Shown: piece by piece, positions 26,609 to 35,999 of the stretch
How the letters are laid out: every line of letters begins with the position of its first letter
Position numbering within the stretch: position 1 is the stretch's first letter
NCBI GenBank assembly: GCA_021272315.1
Contig: JAJSLI010000020.1
Coordinates: forward strand, 1-64,000
Reading direction: 5' to 3'
Source of the DNA: Methylacidiphilales bacterium
GTDB lineage: Bacteria; Verrucomicrobiota; Verrucomicrobiia; Methylacidiphilales; UBA1321
DNA: 64,000 nt
Notes under the pieces: model-generated
Seen by the model: only the letters and a program-made list of their open reading frames with translations
Database searches by the model: none
Told to the model about the DNA's origin: nothing
Program-made: the position numbers and the translations under genes

Positions 26609-27410
26609 AACTCCCCGCCAAAGGCTCGGGCCGGATCACGCCGCGTTGCGTGGTCTTCAAGAATTCCACCAGCACCTTCACGTGCAGGTTGGCCGCGTCC
26701 TCCGACGCCACGATCCTCTCGATCGCCTGCGAAAAATTGAGCGTCCGGTCGGCCAGGATGCGGTAGGCGCGGCGCAGCGCCTTGATATCCGGATCGGGAA
26801 ACCCGCGCCGCTTGAGCCCCACTTCGTTTACCCCGCGCAAAATCGCCGGATTGCCGTCCGCCACGAGATAGGGCGGCGCGTCCTGCACGATCTTCGTGCA
26901 GCCGCCGATGATCGCATGCGCCCCGATCCGGCAGAACTGGTGTACCGCGCTCAGGCCGCTGATCACCGCGTAATCACCCACCGTCACGTGTCCGGCCAGC
27001 GTCGCATTGTTGGAAAAGATCGTCTTATTGCCCACCACGCAATTGTGGGCGACGTGCGAGTAGGCCAGGAACAGGTTCCCGTCCCCGATGACTGTCTTCT
27101 CGCCCGGACCGGTGGCGCGATGCACCGTCGAAAATTCACGAAAGACGTTCCCCTTGCCGATTTCGAGATAGGTCGGTTCGCCCAGGTACTTCAGGTCCTG
27201 CGTCTTGAAACCGATGGCCGTGTAGGGGAAAAAATCGTTGTGCGGTCCGATCCGGCTCGGACCGTCGATCGTGGCGTGATGCCCCACGTTCGTGCCATCC
27301 CCCAGTTCCACTCCGGCTCCGATCACCGCGTAAGCCCCGATCCTTACCCCCGCGCCCAACCGTGCCTTCGGATCGACCACGGCGGTGAGATGAATCAGCG
27401 ACTCTGTCAT
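26607..27410 (-). CDS. lpxA: UDP-N-acetylglucosamine acyltransferase
   Basis: A 267-residue enzyme for the first step of lipid A synthesis: 3-hydroxyacyl transfer from ACP to UDP-GlcNAc. It consists of left-handed beta-helix hexapeptide repeats (VRIGAYAVIGAGVELGDG onward) with the family motifs HATIDGPSRIG and HNCVVGN, containing catalytic His, then GLSAVHQFCRIGAHA. A C-terminal helical domain follows. It lies nine bases downstream of lpxC/fabZ on the same strand. Confidence 0.96.
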   Translation of the reverse strand: MTESLIHLTAVVDPKARLGAGVRIGAYAVIGAGVELGDGTNVGHHATIDGPSRIGPHNDFFPYTAIGFKTQDLKYLGEPTYLEIGKGNVFREFSTVHRATGPGEKTVIGDGNLFLAYSHVAHNCVVGNKTIFSNNATLAGHVTVGDYAVISGLSAVHQFCRIGAHAIIGGCTKIVQDAPPYLVADGNPAILRGVNEVGLKRRGFPDPDIKALRRAYRILADRTLNFSQAIERIVASEDAANLHVKVLVEFLKTTQRGVIRPEPLAGS

Positions 27411-27419
27411 GGCCGGCCT

Positions 27420-28736
27420 CTAGGCGTCGATGATCCCGAACATCAGCTCGGCTTCGGAAACGATTTCGTTTTTGACCCGGCAGACGCCCACGGCGCGGGC
27501 GATCTTGCCCCGCGATTTCGTCAGTTCCACCTCGATGATCAACGTGTCGCCCGGCAGCACCGGTTTACGCCACTTCACCTTGTCGGCGCTCATGAAGTAA
27601 CCGATTTTTCCGCTCACGCCGGTGGCCCGGCTCAGGAGAATGCTGGCCACCTGCGCCATCGCCTCGATCTGCAGCACGCCGGGCATGACGGGGTGACCGG
27701 GAAAATGACCTGGGAAAAACGGCTCGTTTGCTGTCACCGCCTTCTGCCCGACCGCCTTGACGTTGCCTTCGAATCCCAGGATTCGGTCCACCATCAGGAA
27801 GGGGAACCGGTGCGGCAGGACCTTCATGATATCCTGCGCATCCATGATGCCGTCGCCTATCGGTGCGTGCTCGAACGGCATGCGCTGCGCCAGCCGCTGC
27901 TTGTACTGTTTGTAAAGTTCGCGAGCCAGTTCGACGTTGAGCGCGTGGCTCGGCTTCACCGCGTAGATGTGAGCCTTGAGCCGGCCCGGGAAAAGGCTCA
28001 GGTCGCCGATGATGTCGAGAATCTTGTGCCGGACAAACTCATCCTCGTAGCGGAGCGGTTCGCGGGAGAGGATCGCGTCGCCGCGGATGACCACGGCGTT
28101 CTCGAGGCTGCCTCCCTTGATCAGTCCCTTGTCCATGAGCGGCTGGACCTCCTCGTAAAAAACAAAGGTGCGGGCCAGCGCGATCTCCTTCGCGTAATTG
28201 CCTGTCTCGGGGTTCCACGTGCGGTACTGCGTATGCTTGCCGAGATGATTTGCGTTGGTGCAGCTCACCTCGAAACGGTCGGAGGGCCACGCGATGATGT
28301 AGCCGCCGTCGCGGCCGGTCACGCGCACCGGTTCGTGCACCTCGTGCTCGGCCACCGTCGCGTCGAGTTCGTGCCGGCCGGCCTTGTCCAGCATTTCGAT
28401 GAACTGCCGTGCGCTGCCATCGCCGATGGGCGGTTCGTTGGCGTCGATCTCGATCAGCGCATTGTCGATGCCGCAACCGCGCAGCGCCGAAAGCAGGTGC
28501 TCCACGGTGTGGATCTTCACGCTTCCCTCGCCAAGGGTCGTGGCCCGCTCGACCTGCTTGACGTTGTCGATGTGGGCGGTAACCGTCGGCTCGTCGGCCA
28601 GGTCAATCCGCTTGAAGACGTAGCCGCTGTTGGCCGGGGCGGGCTTGACCGTCAGGGCCACCTCCGCGCCCGTATGCAGGGCGGAACCCTTCACGGTCTG
28701 CGGTTCCTGCACGGTGGTTTGCTTAAGGCTGGCCAT
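27420..28736 (-). CDS. lpxC/fabZ: LpxC-FabZ fusion, bifunctional lipid A / fatty acid enzyme
   Basis: A 438-residue fusion. The N-terminal ~290 residues are the zinc deacetylase LpxC, the committed step of lipid A synthesis: HTVEHLLSA zinc motif, EIDANEPPIGDGSA, and HKILDIIGDL. The C-terminal ~145 residues are FabZ, the 3-hydroxyacyl-ACP dehydratase: LPHRFPFLMVDRI with the catalytic His, and FPGHFPGHPVMPGVLQIEAMAQ-type helix with the Glu. This fusion is known from Bacteroidota and some PVC bacteria. The start is the ATG at 28736, where LpxC homology begins; the frame is open 22 codons further upstream. Confidence 0.95.
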   Translation of the reverse strand: MASLKQTTVQEPQTVKGSALHTGAEVALTVKPAPANSGYVFKRIDLADEPTVTAHIDNVKQVERATTLGEGSVKIHTVEHLLSALRGCGIDNALIEIDANEPPIGDGSARQFIEMLDKAGRHELDATVAEHEVHEPVRVTGRDGGYIIAWPSDRFEVSCTNANHLGKHTQYRTWNPETGNYAKEIALARTFVFYEEVQPLMDKGLIKGGSLENAVVIRGDAILSREPLRYEDEFVRHKILDIIGDLSLFPGRLKAHIYAVKPSHALNVELARELYKQYKQRLAQRMPFEHAPIGDGIMDAQDIMKVLPHRFPFLMVDRILGFEGNVKAVGQKAVTANEPFFPGHFPGHPVMPGVLQIEAMAQVASILLSRATGVSGKIGYFMSADKVKWRKPVLPGDTLIIEVELTKSRGKIARAVGVCRVKNEIVSEAELMFGIIDA

Positions 28737-28816
28737 GGAAACGTATACGCTACCTGTTTTGCCGCGGCCTTGGCAACCCTCGGTTCGCAGATAGGACCAC
28801 AAGCCTCACCGGTTGC

Positions 28817-30112
28817 CTAACGCCGCAGGGCCCGAGCCAGAAGCGTAATAGGATGGACAACCTCGACCTTCACGCCCCGCGCGGCGAGCCCGTTCTGGAT
28901 TTGGAGGAGACAGCCGGGATTGCCGGTGGCGACGACATTCGCTCCGGTGGCCGCGATGTGGTCGAGCTTGCGCTGTTGGAGTTTTCCCGCCATTTCGGGC
29001 TGGATGAGGTTGTAGATGCCGGCGCTGCCGCAGCACCACATCGATTCGTCGAGGGGCACAAGGTCGAGCCCCGGGGTTTCAACGAGGAGTTTCCGGGGCT
29101 GCGCGGTGATTTTCTGGCCGTGGCAGAGATGGCAGGCGTCGTGGTAGGTGACGCGGACCCTGGCGCCGGTCGAAGCGGATGATTTTTCGCTCGGCTGGTA
29201 ACCGATTTCGACCAGCCATTCGCTGATATCGCGGACCTTTTCGCTCCACTGGCGGGCCTTGCCAGCGTAGGCGGGATCGTCATGGAGAAGGCGGTCGAAA
29301 TGCTTGAGATGCGAACCGCACCCGGCGGCGTTGGTGATGATGGCGTCGAGCCGGTCGAGATCGAAGCAGTCCAGCAGACGCCGAGCGTAGTCCCCGGCCA
29401 TTTTGTACTCGCCGTTGTGGGCGTGGAGCGATCCGCAGCAGGCCTGGTGCGGCGGTGTGACCACGGCGCAGCCGGCGGCCAGGAGGACATCGGCGGTATC
29501 ACGGTTGACGTCACTGTAGACAAGGTCCTGCACGCAGCCGGTAAGAAGCCCGACCCGGTAACGCGCCCGGCTCGCCGGTTTTTCCTCCGGCGCGATCAGT
29601 TCGGGCGAAAATCGGCGGTGGATGACCGGCGTTTTGCCTTCGAGATCTCGGAGCGATTTCGGCAGAAGGCGGAGCAGGCCGGAAATACGGAGGAGTTTTT
29701 GGACACCGAGATCTTGGTAGAGCCAAAGGAGGCGTCCTGCGAAACGAAGCCGCCCTTGTCGGCGAAAGAGAAAGCCGAGGAGAAAGCCGCGCAGGAGCCG
29801 CCGCGGGACCGAATCGAGCGCCCGGCTCCGTTCCGCCTCGGCGCGAGCCATTTCGAAGAGGTGGGTATAGTCGACGCCAGCGGGACAGGCGGTTTCGCAG
29901 GCGAGGCAGCCGAGGCAGAAGTACATTTCGTCGGCAAAGGCTTTTCGGGCCTCAAGCTTTCCGTCGGCGATGGCGCGCATGAGGGCGATGCGCCCCCGGG
30001 GACTATTGCGCTCGATCTTGGTCTCGACATAGGTCGGGCATGTGGGCAGGCACATGCCGCAATGCATGCATTGCTGGACGACGGAGTAGTCGAGATCTGC
30101 CAAATAACTCAC
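28817..30112 (-). CDS. glcF: Glycolate oxidase iron-sulfur subunit-like protein
   Basis: A protein of about 431 residues with two 4Fe-4S ferredoxin motifs near the N-terminus (CMHCGMCLPTCP and CLGCLACETACP). Two cysteine-rich CCG domains follow (CCGSLHAHNGEY and CCGSAGIYN). This is the layout of GlcF, which passes electrons from glycolate or lactate oxidation to the membrane. No glcD or glcE partners are nearby. No suitable ATG precedes the first cluster, so I use GTG at 30112; TTG at 30103 is an alternative, and a GGAGG lies just upstream. A longer version would overlap the divergent bcp gene. Confidence 0.85.
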   Translation of the reverse strand: MSYLADLDYSVVQQCMHCGMCLPTCPTYVETKIERNSPRGRIALMRAIADGKLEARKAFADEMYFCLGCLACETACPAGVDYTHLFEMARAEAERSRALDSVPRRLLRGFLLGFLFRRQGRLRFAGRLLWLYQDLGVQKLLRISGLLRLLPKSLRDLEGKTPVIHRRFSPELIAPEEKPASRARYRVGLLTGCVQDLVYSDVNRDTADVLLAAGCAVVTPPHQACCGSLHAHNGEYKMAGDYARRLLDCFDLDRLDAIITNAAGCGSHLKHFDRLLHDDPAYAGKARQWSEKVRDISEWLVEIGYQPSEKSSASTGARVRVTYHDACHLCHGQKITAQPRKLLVETPGLDLVPLDESMWCCGSAGIYNLIQPEMAGKLQQRKLDHIAATGANVVATGNPGCLLQIQNGLAARGVKVEVVHPITLLARALRR

Positions 30113-30218
30113 TCCCTCCAAAATGGCAGCCCCACCAGACCAGACAAGCCGGGAGTGCGCGGCCGGCCTGCTCTGGAGCGGTTGACAGAAGCGGAAGCGG
30201 TGCTTGCTTTCTGGGACT

Positions 30219-30677
30219 ATGAGCGAACTGAAGGTGGGCGCGAAGGCTCGGGCGTTTTCCGCCCCGGACCAGTCGGGGACGGTGGTTTCCCTGGACGATT
30301 TCAAGGGGAAAACGGTGGTGCTTTATTTTTATCCGAAGGATGACACGCCGGGCTGCACGACCGAAGCTTGCTCGTTTCGGGACGAGTTTGCGGCCATCCG
30401 GAAGAAGGGTGCTGTGGTCCTCGGAGTGAGCCCCGACGACGCCGAGTCGCACGCAAAGTTTGTCCGGAAATTTTCGCTGCCATTCACGCTGCTGGCCGAC
30501 GAGGACCGCAAGATCGCGGAAGCCTACGGGGTGTGGGTCGAGAAAAGCATGTACGGGAAGAAGTACATGGGCGTGGAGCGAAGCACGTTCGTGATCGACG
30601 GCGGCGGCAGGCTCAAGGCGGTTTATCGCAAGGTGAAGCCGGCGGAGCACGTCGCGGAGTTGCTGGCCGATTTATAG
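30219..30677 (+). CDS. bcp: Thioredoxin-dependent thiol peroxidase (Bcp/PrxQ)
   Basis: A 152-residue peroxiredoxin that detoxifies hydroperoxides using thioredoxin. The active site is YPKDDTPGCTTEACSF: peroxidatic Cys in TPGCT and the resolving Cys five residues later, the PrxQ arrangement. The later GVERSTFVIDGGG segment is also typical. The start is the ATG at 30219; a TTG five codons upstream extends the frame but lacks homology. Divergent from the GlcF-like gene. Confidence 0.93.
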   Translation: MSELKVGAKARAFSAPDQSGTVVSLDDFKGKTVVLYFYPKDDTPGCTTEACSFRDEFAAIRKKGAVVLGVSPDDAESHAKFVRKFSLPFTLLADEDRKIAEAYGVWVEKSMYGKKYMGVERSTFVIDGGGRLKAVYRKVKPAEHVAELLADL

Positions 30678-30827
30678 CTTCCGTGCAGGTAACAATAGCG
30701 TCCGACCAATCTGGAGCCCTAAACTTGTTTCCCAAGCACTCTCTTTGGGCGAAGTGTTACTGCCGTCCGCAAGAACCCGCTTAAAAATCCCTTGGCAAAG
30801 GGACGGCATCGCCGCCAACATCAAATC

Positions 30828-32141
30828 ATGTCAGCCGAATTGTTCGCCAATGCGTCGCTGTACACGCCGCCGGAGCCGGAATCGCTGGAGAAACTCGACA
30901 TCAACCAGCATGTGATCACGGGACTGGTCCTGCGGCTGATGCATGTGAACAATTCGATGGTGGCGCACGAAATTGCGGCTGAAGTCTGCCTGCCATTCTT
31001 TCAGGTCATCGAGCCGATCCTGAATACGCTGCGGGACAACCGTCTCATTGAGATTACGCGGGGAGACATGGCGGCGATTTCGTACGTTTATACGATCACC
31101 GAGGTGGGCCGCAATCGCGCCATGCAATATTTCGAGCAGACGACCTATATGGGGCCGGCGCCGGTCTCGGTCGAGACCTACGTGCAGGTCATTGCGGAGC
31201 AGACCCTCAAGAACAGCACAGTACACGCGGACCATCTGCGCGACGCTTTCCGCGGGTTGATTTTTGATGAGAAAATTTTCGACATGGTGGGGCCGGCGGT
31301 CAACTCGGGCCGGTCCATCTTTCTCTACGGGCCTCCCGGCAACGGCAAGACCTCCATTTGCGAGCGGATTGTGAAAGCGTTCGGCGGATCGATCTTCATC
31401 CCCTACGCCGTCGAGGTGAAAGGATCGATCATCAAGGTCTTCGACGAGTACAATCACAAGGAGATTCCACCTGCCTCAGACATGCGGGTGCAGGGGAAAT
31501 ACGACCGGCGCTTCCGGCTGATCGAGCGCCCCGTCATCATCGTGGGCGGCGAGCTGACGATGGAATCGCTCGACTTGGTCTGGAACGAGGAATCGCGCTT
31601 TTACGAGGCGCCGTTCCAGATGAAGGCAAATGGCGGCGCGTTCATGGTGGACGACTTTGGCCGGCAGCGGATCGATCCCAAGACAATGCTGAACCGGTGG
31701 ATCGTGCCGCTGGAAAAACGCACGGACTTCCTGACGCTGCATACCGGGACGAAGATCGAGGTGCCGTTTGACGAATTGATCGTCTTCTCGACCAACCTCA
31801 ATCCGCGCGACCTGGTGGACGATGCGTTCCTGCGGCGGATTCGTTACAAGATTCCGATCAACGACCCGACGCATGAGAACTTCCGGGCCATCTGGCGCAT
31901 CGTGAGCGAAACGAAGGGCGTTCCCTATGCGGACGAAATCGTCGATTACTTCGTCGAAAAACACATGCGGAGTTTCGGGCGTCCGCTGCGCGGCTGTCTG
32001 CCGCGCGACATCCTGGACAACATCCTCGACGTTTGCCGTTACCGGCAGATCGAGCCGACGGTGACCGCGGAGATGCTGGACGACGCCGCGGAGTCCTACT
32101 TCGTGAAGTTCGACGACAAGAATTATTCAGCGTTGAAGTAA
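30828..32141 (+). CDS. AAA ATPase with N-terminal winged-helix-like domain
   Basis: A 437-residue cytosolic ATPase. Residues about 25-105 look like a winged-helix unit (VAHEIAAEVCLPFFQVIEPILNTL then ITRGDMAAISYVYTITEVGR). The AAA core has Walker A GPPGNGKT at 168-175, a Walker-B-like MVDDFGRQR region and a sensor-1-like VFSTNLNP. A helical lid closes the C-terminus. It is probably a MoxR-like or transport-associated AAA protein of a type frequent in PVC bacteria, but no partner gene is adjacent. The start is the ATG at 30828; the frame extends 12 codons upstream. Confidence 0.8.
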   Translation: MSAELFANASLYTPPEPESLEKLDINQHVITGLVLRLMHVNNSMVAHEIAAEVCLPFFQVIEPILNTLRDNRLIEITRGDMAAISYVYTITEVGRNRAMQYFEQTTYMGPAPVSVETYVQVIAEQTLKNSTVHADHLRDAFRGLIFDEKIFDMVGPAVNSGRSIFLYGPPGNGKTSICERIVKAFGGSIFIPYAVEVKGSIIKVFDEYNHKEIPPASDMRVQGKYDRRFRLIERPVIIVGGELTMESLDLVWNEESRFYEAPFQMKANGGAFMVDDFGRQRIDPKTMLNRWIVPLEKRTDFLTLHTGTKIEVPFDELIVFSTNLNPRDLVDDAFLRRIRYKIPINDPTHENFRAIWRIVSETKGVPYADEIVDYFVEKHMRSFGRPLRGCLPRDILDNILDVCRYRQIEPTVTAEMLDDAAESYFVKFDDKNYSALK

Positions 32142-32249
32142 GCAGCCTGTGGATGCCGTGACCTACCGTACCCCCGGATTTCTTTTCATGGTGAAATAGA
32201 AGAAAAAACGCTTGTCCGTTTTCAACGAACGGAAGAGCATTGACGGTTT

Positions 32250-32543
32250 ATGGCCAATCCCTCTTCCGACAGCATCGACGTGACCTATGTTGCCGACCTG
32301 GCGCGGCTGAAACTTTCAGCCGAAGAAACGGCGACGTTTCAGAAACAACTGGGCGATGTGCTTGGCTACGTGAGCCAGCTTAAAGAAGTCGATGTGTCGA
32401 AAGTGTCATTGCTGGGCGACGCTGACTTGGAAAACCGCCTGCGCACCGACGAGGTGCGGGCGAGCCTGCCCGTGGCCGAAGCGCTGGCCAACGCGCCGAA
32501 GCAGGAAAACAACCTTTTCGTCGTACCCAAGATTGTCGAGTAA
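32250..32543 (+). CDS. gatC: Asp/Glu-tRNA amidotransferase subunit C
   Basis: A 97-residue subunit that stabilises the GatCAB amidotransferase, which makes Gln-tRNAGln and/or Asn-tRNAAsn from mischarged precursors. The family pattern V-x-VADLARLKLSAEE, then LKEVDVSKV, and R-TDEV with a final FVVPKIVE is clear. It starts the gat operon, 23 bases before gatA. Confidence 0.95.
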   Translation: MANPSSDSIDVTYVADLARLKLSAEETATFQKQLGDVLGYVSQLKEVDVSKVSLLGDADLENRLRTDEVRASLPVAEALANAPKQENNLFVVPKIVE

Positions 32544-32566
32544 CGGAGCGGGCCTGGATTTTTTTC

Positions 32567-34006
32567 ATGGAAACAACGAGCCTGACGATTCCGGAACTGC
32601 GGCAGAAACTCTCTTCGGGCGCAATCCGTCCGCGCGAGGTGGTCGATCAACTGGCGGCGCGGATCGCGGCGGTCGATCCGAAGGTGAAGGCCTACCTGCA
32701 CGTCGACGCGGAAAAGGCGCGCGCCGCGGCGGACTCCGCGAACCCGGCCCTGCCGCTGGGCGGGGTGCCGATTGCGGTCAAGGACGTGATCAACGTGAAG
32801 GGCGATCCCTGCACCTGCGCGTCAAAAATCCTCGAAGGCTACGTCGCCCCGTATGACGCGACCGTGATCGCCAAGCTGCGTGAGGCGGGCGCGATTCTTT
32901 TTGGCCGGACGAACATGGACGAGTTTGCCATGGGTTCCTCGACGGAAAATTCGTCCTGGGGTCCGACGCATAATCCCTGGGACCTCGACCGCATTCCCGG
33001 CGGAAGCAGCGGCGGTTCGGCCGCGGCCGTGGCCGGACACGAGGCTTTCGTCGCGCTGTGGACCGACACGGGCGGCTCGATCCGCCAACCCGCGGCGCTC
33101 TGCAGTTGCGTGGGGCTGAAGCCGACCTACGGGCGCGTGTCGCGTTACGGACTGACCGCCTTCGCCTCCAGCCTCGACCAAATCGGGACGTTCAGCAAAA
33201 CGGTGGAGGAAGCGGCGCTGCTGCTGGAAATCATCGCCGGCCACGACACCCGCGACAACACGAGCGTGAACCGGTCCGTACCAAAATACGCGGCGTCGCT
33301 GGGAATGGGCGTGAAGGGACTGCGGCTCGGCGTGCCGAAGGAATACTTCATCGCGGGGATCGATCCGGAGGTCGAAAAAGCCGTGCGCGCGGCCATCGAC
33401 GCGTACCGCGGCCAGGGAGCGGAAATCGTGGAGGTCTCGCTGCCTCATACGCAATACGCCGTGGCGGTCTACTACATCATCGCGACCGCCGAGGCCTCGG
33501 CAAACCTGGCGCGGTTCGACGGCGTGCGCTACGGACGGCGGGCGAAGAACCCGAAGGACATTCTCGACCTCTACCGGCGGACGCGGGCGGAGGGTTTCGG
33601 CGCCGAGGTGAAGCGGCGCATCATTCTCGGCACCTACGTCCTGAGTTCCGGCTATTACGACGCCTATTACAACCGCGCGCAGAAAGTGCGGCACCTGATC
33701 GCCGACGACTTCCGCCAGGCGTTCAAGAAGTGCGACGCGCTGCTGACCCCGACCTCGCCGACGCCGGCGTTCAAGCTCGGCGAACGGACCCAGGACCCGC
33801 TGCAGATGTACCTGGCCGATATTTTCACCATCGCCGTGAACCTGGCCGGAATTTGCGGCGTCTCCATCCCATGCGGATTCACCTCGGGCAAATTGCCCAT
33901 CGGCCTGCAGATCATCGGGCCGAAGTGGGGCGAGGAGACGATGCTGCGCGTGGCCCACGCCTACGAACAGGCGACGCCCTGGCACAAGGAGAAGCCGCCG
34001 TTGTGA
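32567..34006 (+). CDS. gatA: Asp/Glu-tRNA amidotransferase subunit A
   Basis: A 479-residue amidase that releases ammonia from glutamine for tRNA amidation. The amidase signature is intact: catalytic Lys in PIAVKDVI, the GRTNMDEFAMGSSTENS segment, and PGGSSGGSAAAVA with cis-Ser and nucleophilic Ser in the TDTGGSIRQPA region. Length is normal. Its stop overlaps the start of the next small gene (TGATG). Confidence 0.97.
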   Translation: METTSLTIPELRQKLSSGAIRPREVVDQLAARIAAVDPKVKAYLHVDAEKARAAADSANPALPLGGVPIAVKDVINVKGDPCTCASKILEGYVAPYDATVIAKLREAGAILFGRTNMDEFAMGSSTENSSWGPTHNPWDLDRIPGGSSGGSAAAVAGHEAFVALWTDTGGSIRQPAALCSCVGLKPTYGRVSRYGLTAFASSLDQIGTFSKTVEEAALLLEIIAGHDTRDNTSVNRSVPKYAASLGMGVKGLRLGVPKEYFIAGIDPEVEKAVRAAIDAYRGQGAEIVEVSLPHTQYAVAVYYIIATAEASANLARFDGVRYGRRAKNPKDILDLYRRTRAEGFGAEVKRRIILGTYVLSSGYYDAYYNRAQKVRHLIADDFRQAFKKCDALLTPTSPTPAFKLGERTQDPLQMYLADIFTIAVNLAGICGVSIPCGFTSGKLPIGLQIIGPKWGEETMLRVAHAYEQATPWHKEKPPL

Positions 34007-34437
34007 TGAAAACAGGAATTGTTTCGTTGATGGCCCTCATGAGCTTCGGCTGTGCACATGCCGACAGTGCCATTCCCGGCGATCATTTTTTTACCAAGGC
34101 GCTGCCAGAACCGGATCGCGCCCAAGTCATCTTAAGCAATACCAGTAAAAACATCGCAGCTGTGCTACTGGGTAAAGACGCACGTTATTTGGCTTCGCTC
34201 GTGCGAGAGCAAACCGTCGGAGACTTTGGAATGAGATGTAATAACCCTCAATACACGCTATGGTTTTTTCGTAGCGGTAAGTTGATTGCAAGCGAAACAA
34301 TTTGTTTCCAATGCCATTGGATATGGCCAATCAACTCCGATATGCACGTCGTGTCTTCTCCTGAGGGTTTTGATATTAGCACGCCCCAAGCTGCGGAATT
34401 AGCCGCATATCTTAAAAAAATCGCTCCGCCAGAATGA
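34006..34437 (+). CDS. Small exported protein with CxxC motif, inside the gat operon
   Basis: A 143-residue protein that I do not recognise. Residues 1-20 form a signal peptide with a cysteine at position 16 (LMSFGCAHADS), so a lipoprotein is possible although the lipobox is poor. A single CxxC (ICFQC) and a further cysteine in MRCNN suggest a redox-active or metal-binding site. It overlaps gatA by one base at its start and gatB by four at its end (ATGA), so it is translationally embedded between two core translation genes. Its middle part is A+T-richer than gatA and gatB. Confidence 0.65.
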   Translation: MKTGIVSLMALMSFGCAHADSAIPGDHFFTKALPEPDRAQVILSNTSKNIAAVLLGKDARYLASLVREQTVGDFGMRCNNPQYTLWFFRSGKLIASETICFQCHWIWPINSDMHVVSSPEGFDISTPQAAELAAYLKKIAPPE

Positions 34438-35996
34438 ACTCACCCACCACCCACCTCACCGCCACCGATTACGAAGCCGTGATCGGGCTGGAAGTCCATG
34501 TCCAGCTCAAGACGAAGACGAAGATGTTTTGCGCCTGCAAGAACGAGTTCGGCGGACCGGCCAACTCGCATGTCTGTCCCGTCTGCCTCGGCCTGCCCGG
34601 CGTGCTGCCGGTACCGAACGAGGAGGCGATCATCAAAACGATCCTGACCGGCGAGATGCTCGGCTGCCAGATCGCGACGCGGTGCAAATTCGACCGGAAA
34701 AATTATTTCTATCCCGACATGCCGAAGAATTACCAGATTTCGCAGTACGACGAACCGCTCTGCCAGGGCGGCGCTGTGCGGCTTGATCTGCTCGCTTTCC
34801 CGAAGGACGCGCAGAAGGACGCCGCGGCCTCTGCCGACAAGCCCATCCGGCTGGTGCGTATCCACCTCGAGGAGGACGTGGCCAAATCGTTCCACTTCGA
34901 GGACGGTACGAGCGGGATCGATTTCAACCGGGCCGGCACGCCGCTGATGGAAATTGTCAGCGAGGCCGATATCTCGAGTCCGGAGGAAGCGTTCGCCTAT
35001 CTTTCCGCCCTGAAGCAAATTCTCATCTACGGCGGCGTCAGCGACGCCGACATGGAGAAGGGGCAGATGCGTTGCGACGTGAACATCTCGATCCGTCCCC
35101 GCGGGCAAAAAGAGTTCGGCACGAAATGCGAATTGAAAAATCTCAACAGCATCAGCGGGGTGCGCCGCGCGCTGAAGTATGAGATCGCCCGGCAGATCGA
35201 TGTGGTCACCTCGGGCGGACAAATCGAGCAGCAGACGCGCCGGTGGGACGACGACAAGGGCGAGACGACGCTGATGCGCACGAAGGAAAAGGCGCACGAT
35301 TACCGCTATTTTCCCGATCCCGACATCCAGCCGGTACGGACCGACCACGGCCTCTATGAAAAGGCGCAGTCGCTCATGCCGGAACTGCCCGCGGCGAAGA
35401 AGCTGCGCCTGGTGCGCGATTTCGGCCTGAGCGCCTACCAGGCGGCCGTTCTGGCCTCGGACGTGCCCTTGGCCAATTATTTCGAGAAAGCGGCCAAGCC
35501 CAAGCCGGTCAATGGCGCTGCCGTCGCTAATTTCCTGCTCAACGATTTCTTAGCTATGAAACTTGCTGCTCCTGCCTTTGCCGCTGCGGAAGCTGTCCTT
35601 AAAAAGGTAGATTCCCAAACGGCATCACATGTACAAAATGAAATTCCAAACCTTCCTTCAGTAGACCCCATTTTTTTTACTGAACTCGCCGAGTTCTCCA
35701 CCTCCGGCAAGATCAACAGCCGGCAGGCGAAGGAGGTCTTCGCGCAGATGCTGGCCACGGGCAAGTCGCCGGCGCAACTGGTCAAGGAACTCGGGCTCGA
35801 GCAGGTGAGCGACGTGGGCCAGCTCGAAGCCTTTTGCGACCAGGCCATCGCTGCCAATCCGAAGAGCGTGGCCGATTTCAAGGCAGGCAAGCAAAACGCC
35901 GTCAACGCGCTCAAGGGCCAGGTGATGAAGTTGAGCAAAGGCACCGCGAATCCCCAACTCGTCGGCGAGATTCTGATTCGGAAGTTGTCTGCCTGA
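34434..35996 (+). CDS. gatB: Asp/Glu-tRNA amidotransferase subunit B
   Basis: A 520-residue tRNA-binding and kinase subunit of GatCAB. Family motifs include IGLEVHVQLKT, FCACKNEF with VCPVCLGLPG (the zinc cysteines; in many homologues CxxC..CxxC), YFYPDMPKNYQISQYD and KAHDYRYFPDPDI. The helical and YqeY-like tail is complete (INSRQAKEVFAQML, then a KGQVMK..KG.ANP end). A stretch encoding about residues 369-419 has unusually low G+C and different codon choice, including a run of eight T. Confidence 0.96.
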   Translation: MNSPTTHLTATDYEAVIGLEVHVQLKTKTKMFCACKNEFGGPANSHVCPVCLGLPGVLPVPNEEAIIKTILTGEMLGCQIATRCKFDRKNYFYPDMPKNYQISQYDEPLCQGGAVRLDLLAFPKDAQKDAAASADKPIRLVRIHLEEDVAKSFHFEDGTSGIDFNRAGTPLMEIVSEADISSPEEAFAYLSALKQILIYGGVSDADMEKGQMRCDVNISIRPRGQKEFGTKCELKNLNSISGVRRALKYEIARQIDVVTSGGQIEQQTRRWDDDKGETTLMRTKEKAHDYRYFPDPDIQPVRTDHGLYEKAQSLMPELPAAKKLRLVRDFGLSAYQAAVLASDVPLANYFEKAAKPKPVNGAAVANFLLNDFLAMKLAAPAFAAAEAVLKKVDSQTASHVQNEIPNLPSVDPIFFTELAEFSTSGKINSRQAKEVFAQMLATGKSPAQLVKELGLEQVSDVGQLEAFCDQAIAANPKSVADFKAGKQNAVNALKGQVMKLSKGTANPQLVGEILIRKLSA

Positions 35997-35999
35997 ATC

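Noticed and set aside
26580..28820. Long plus-strand open frame opposite lpxA and lpxC/fabZ
   Set aside because: It is antisense to two unmistakable genes and encodes an Arg/His/Asp-rich sequence without recognisable features.
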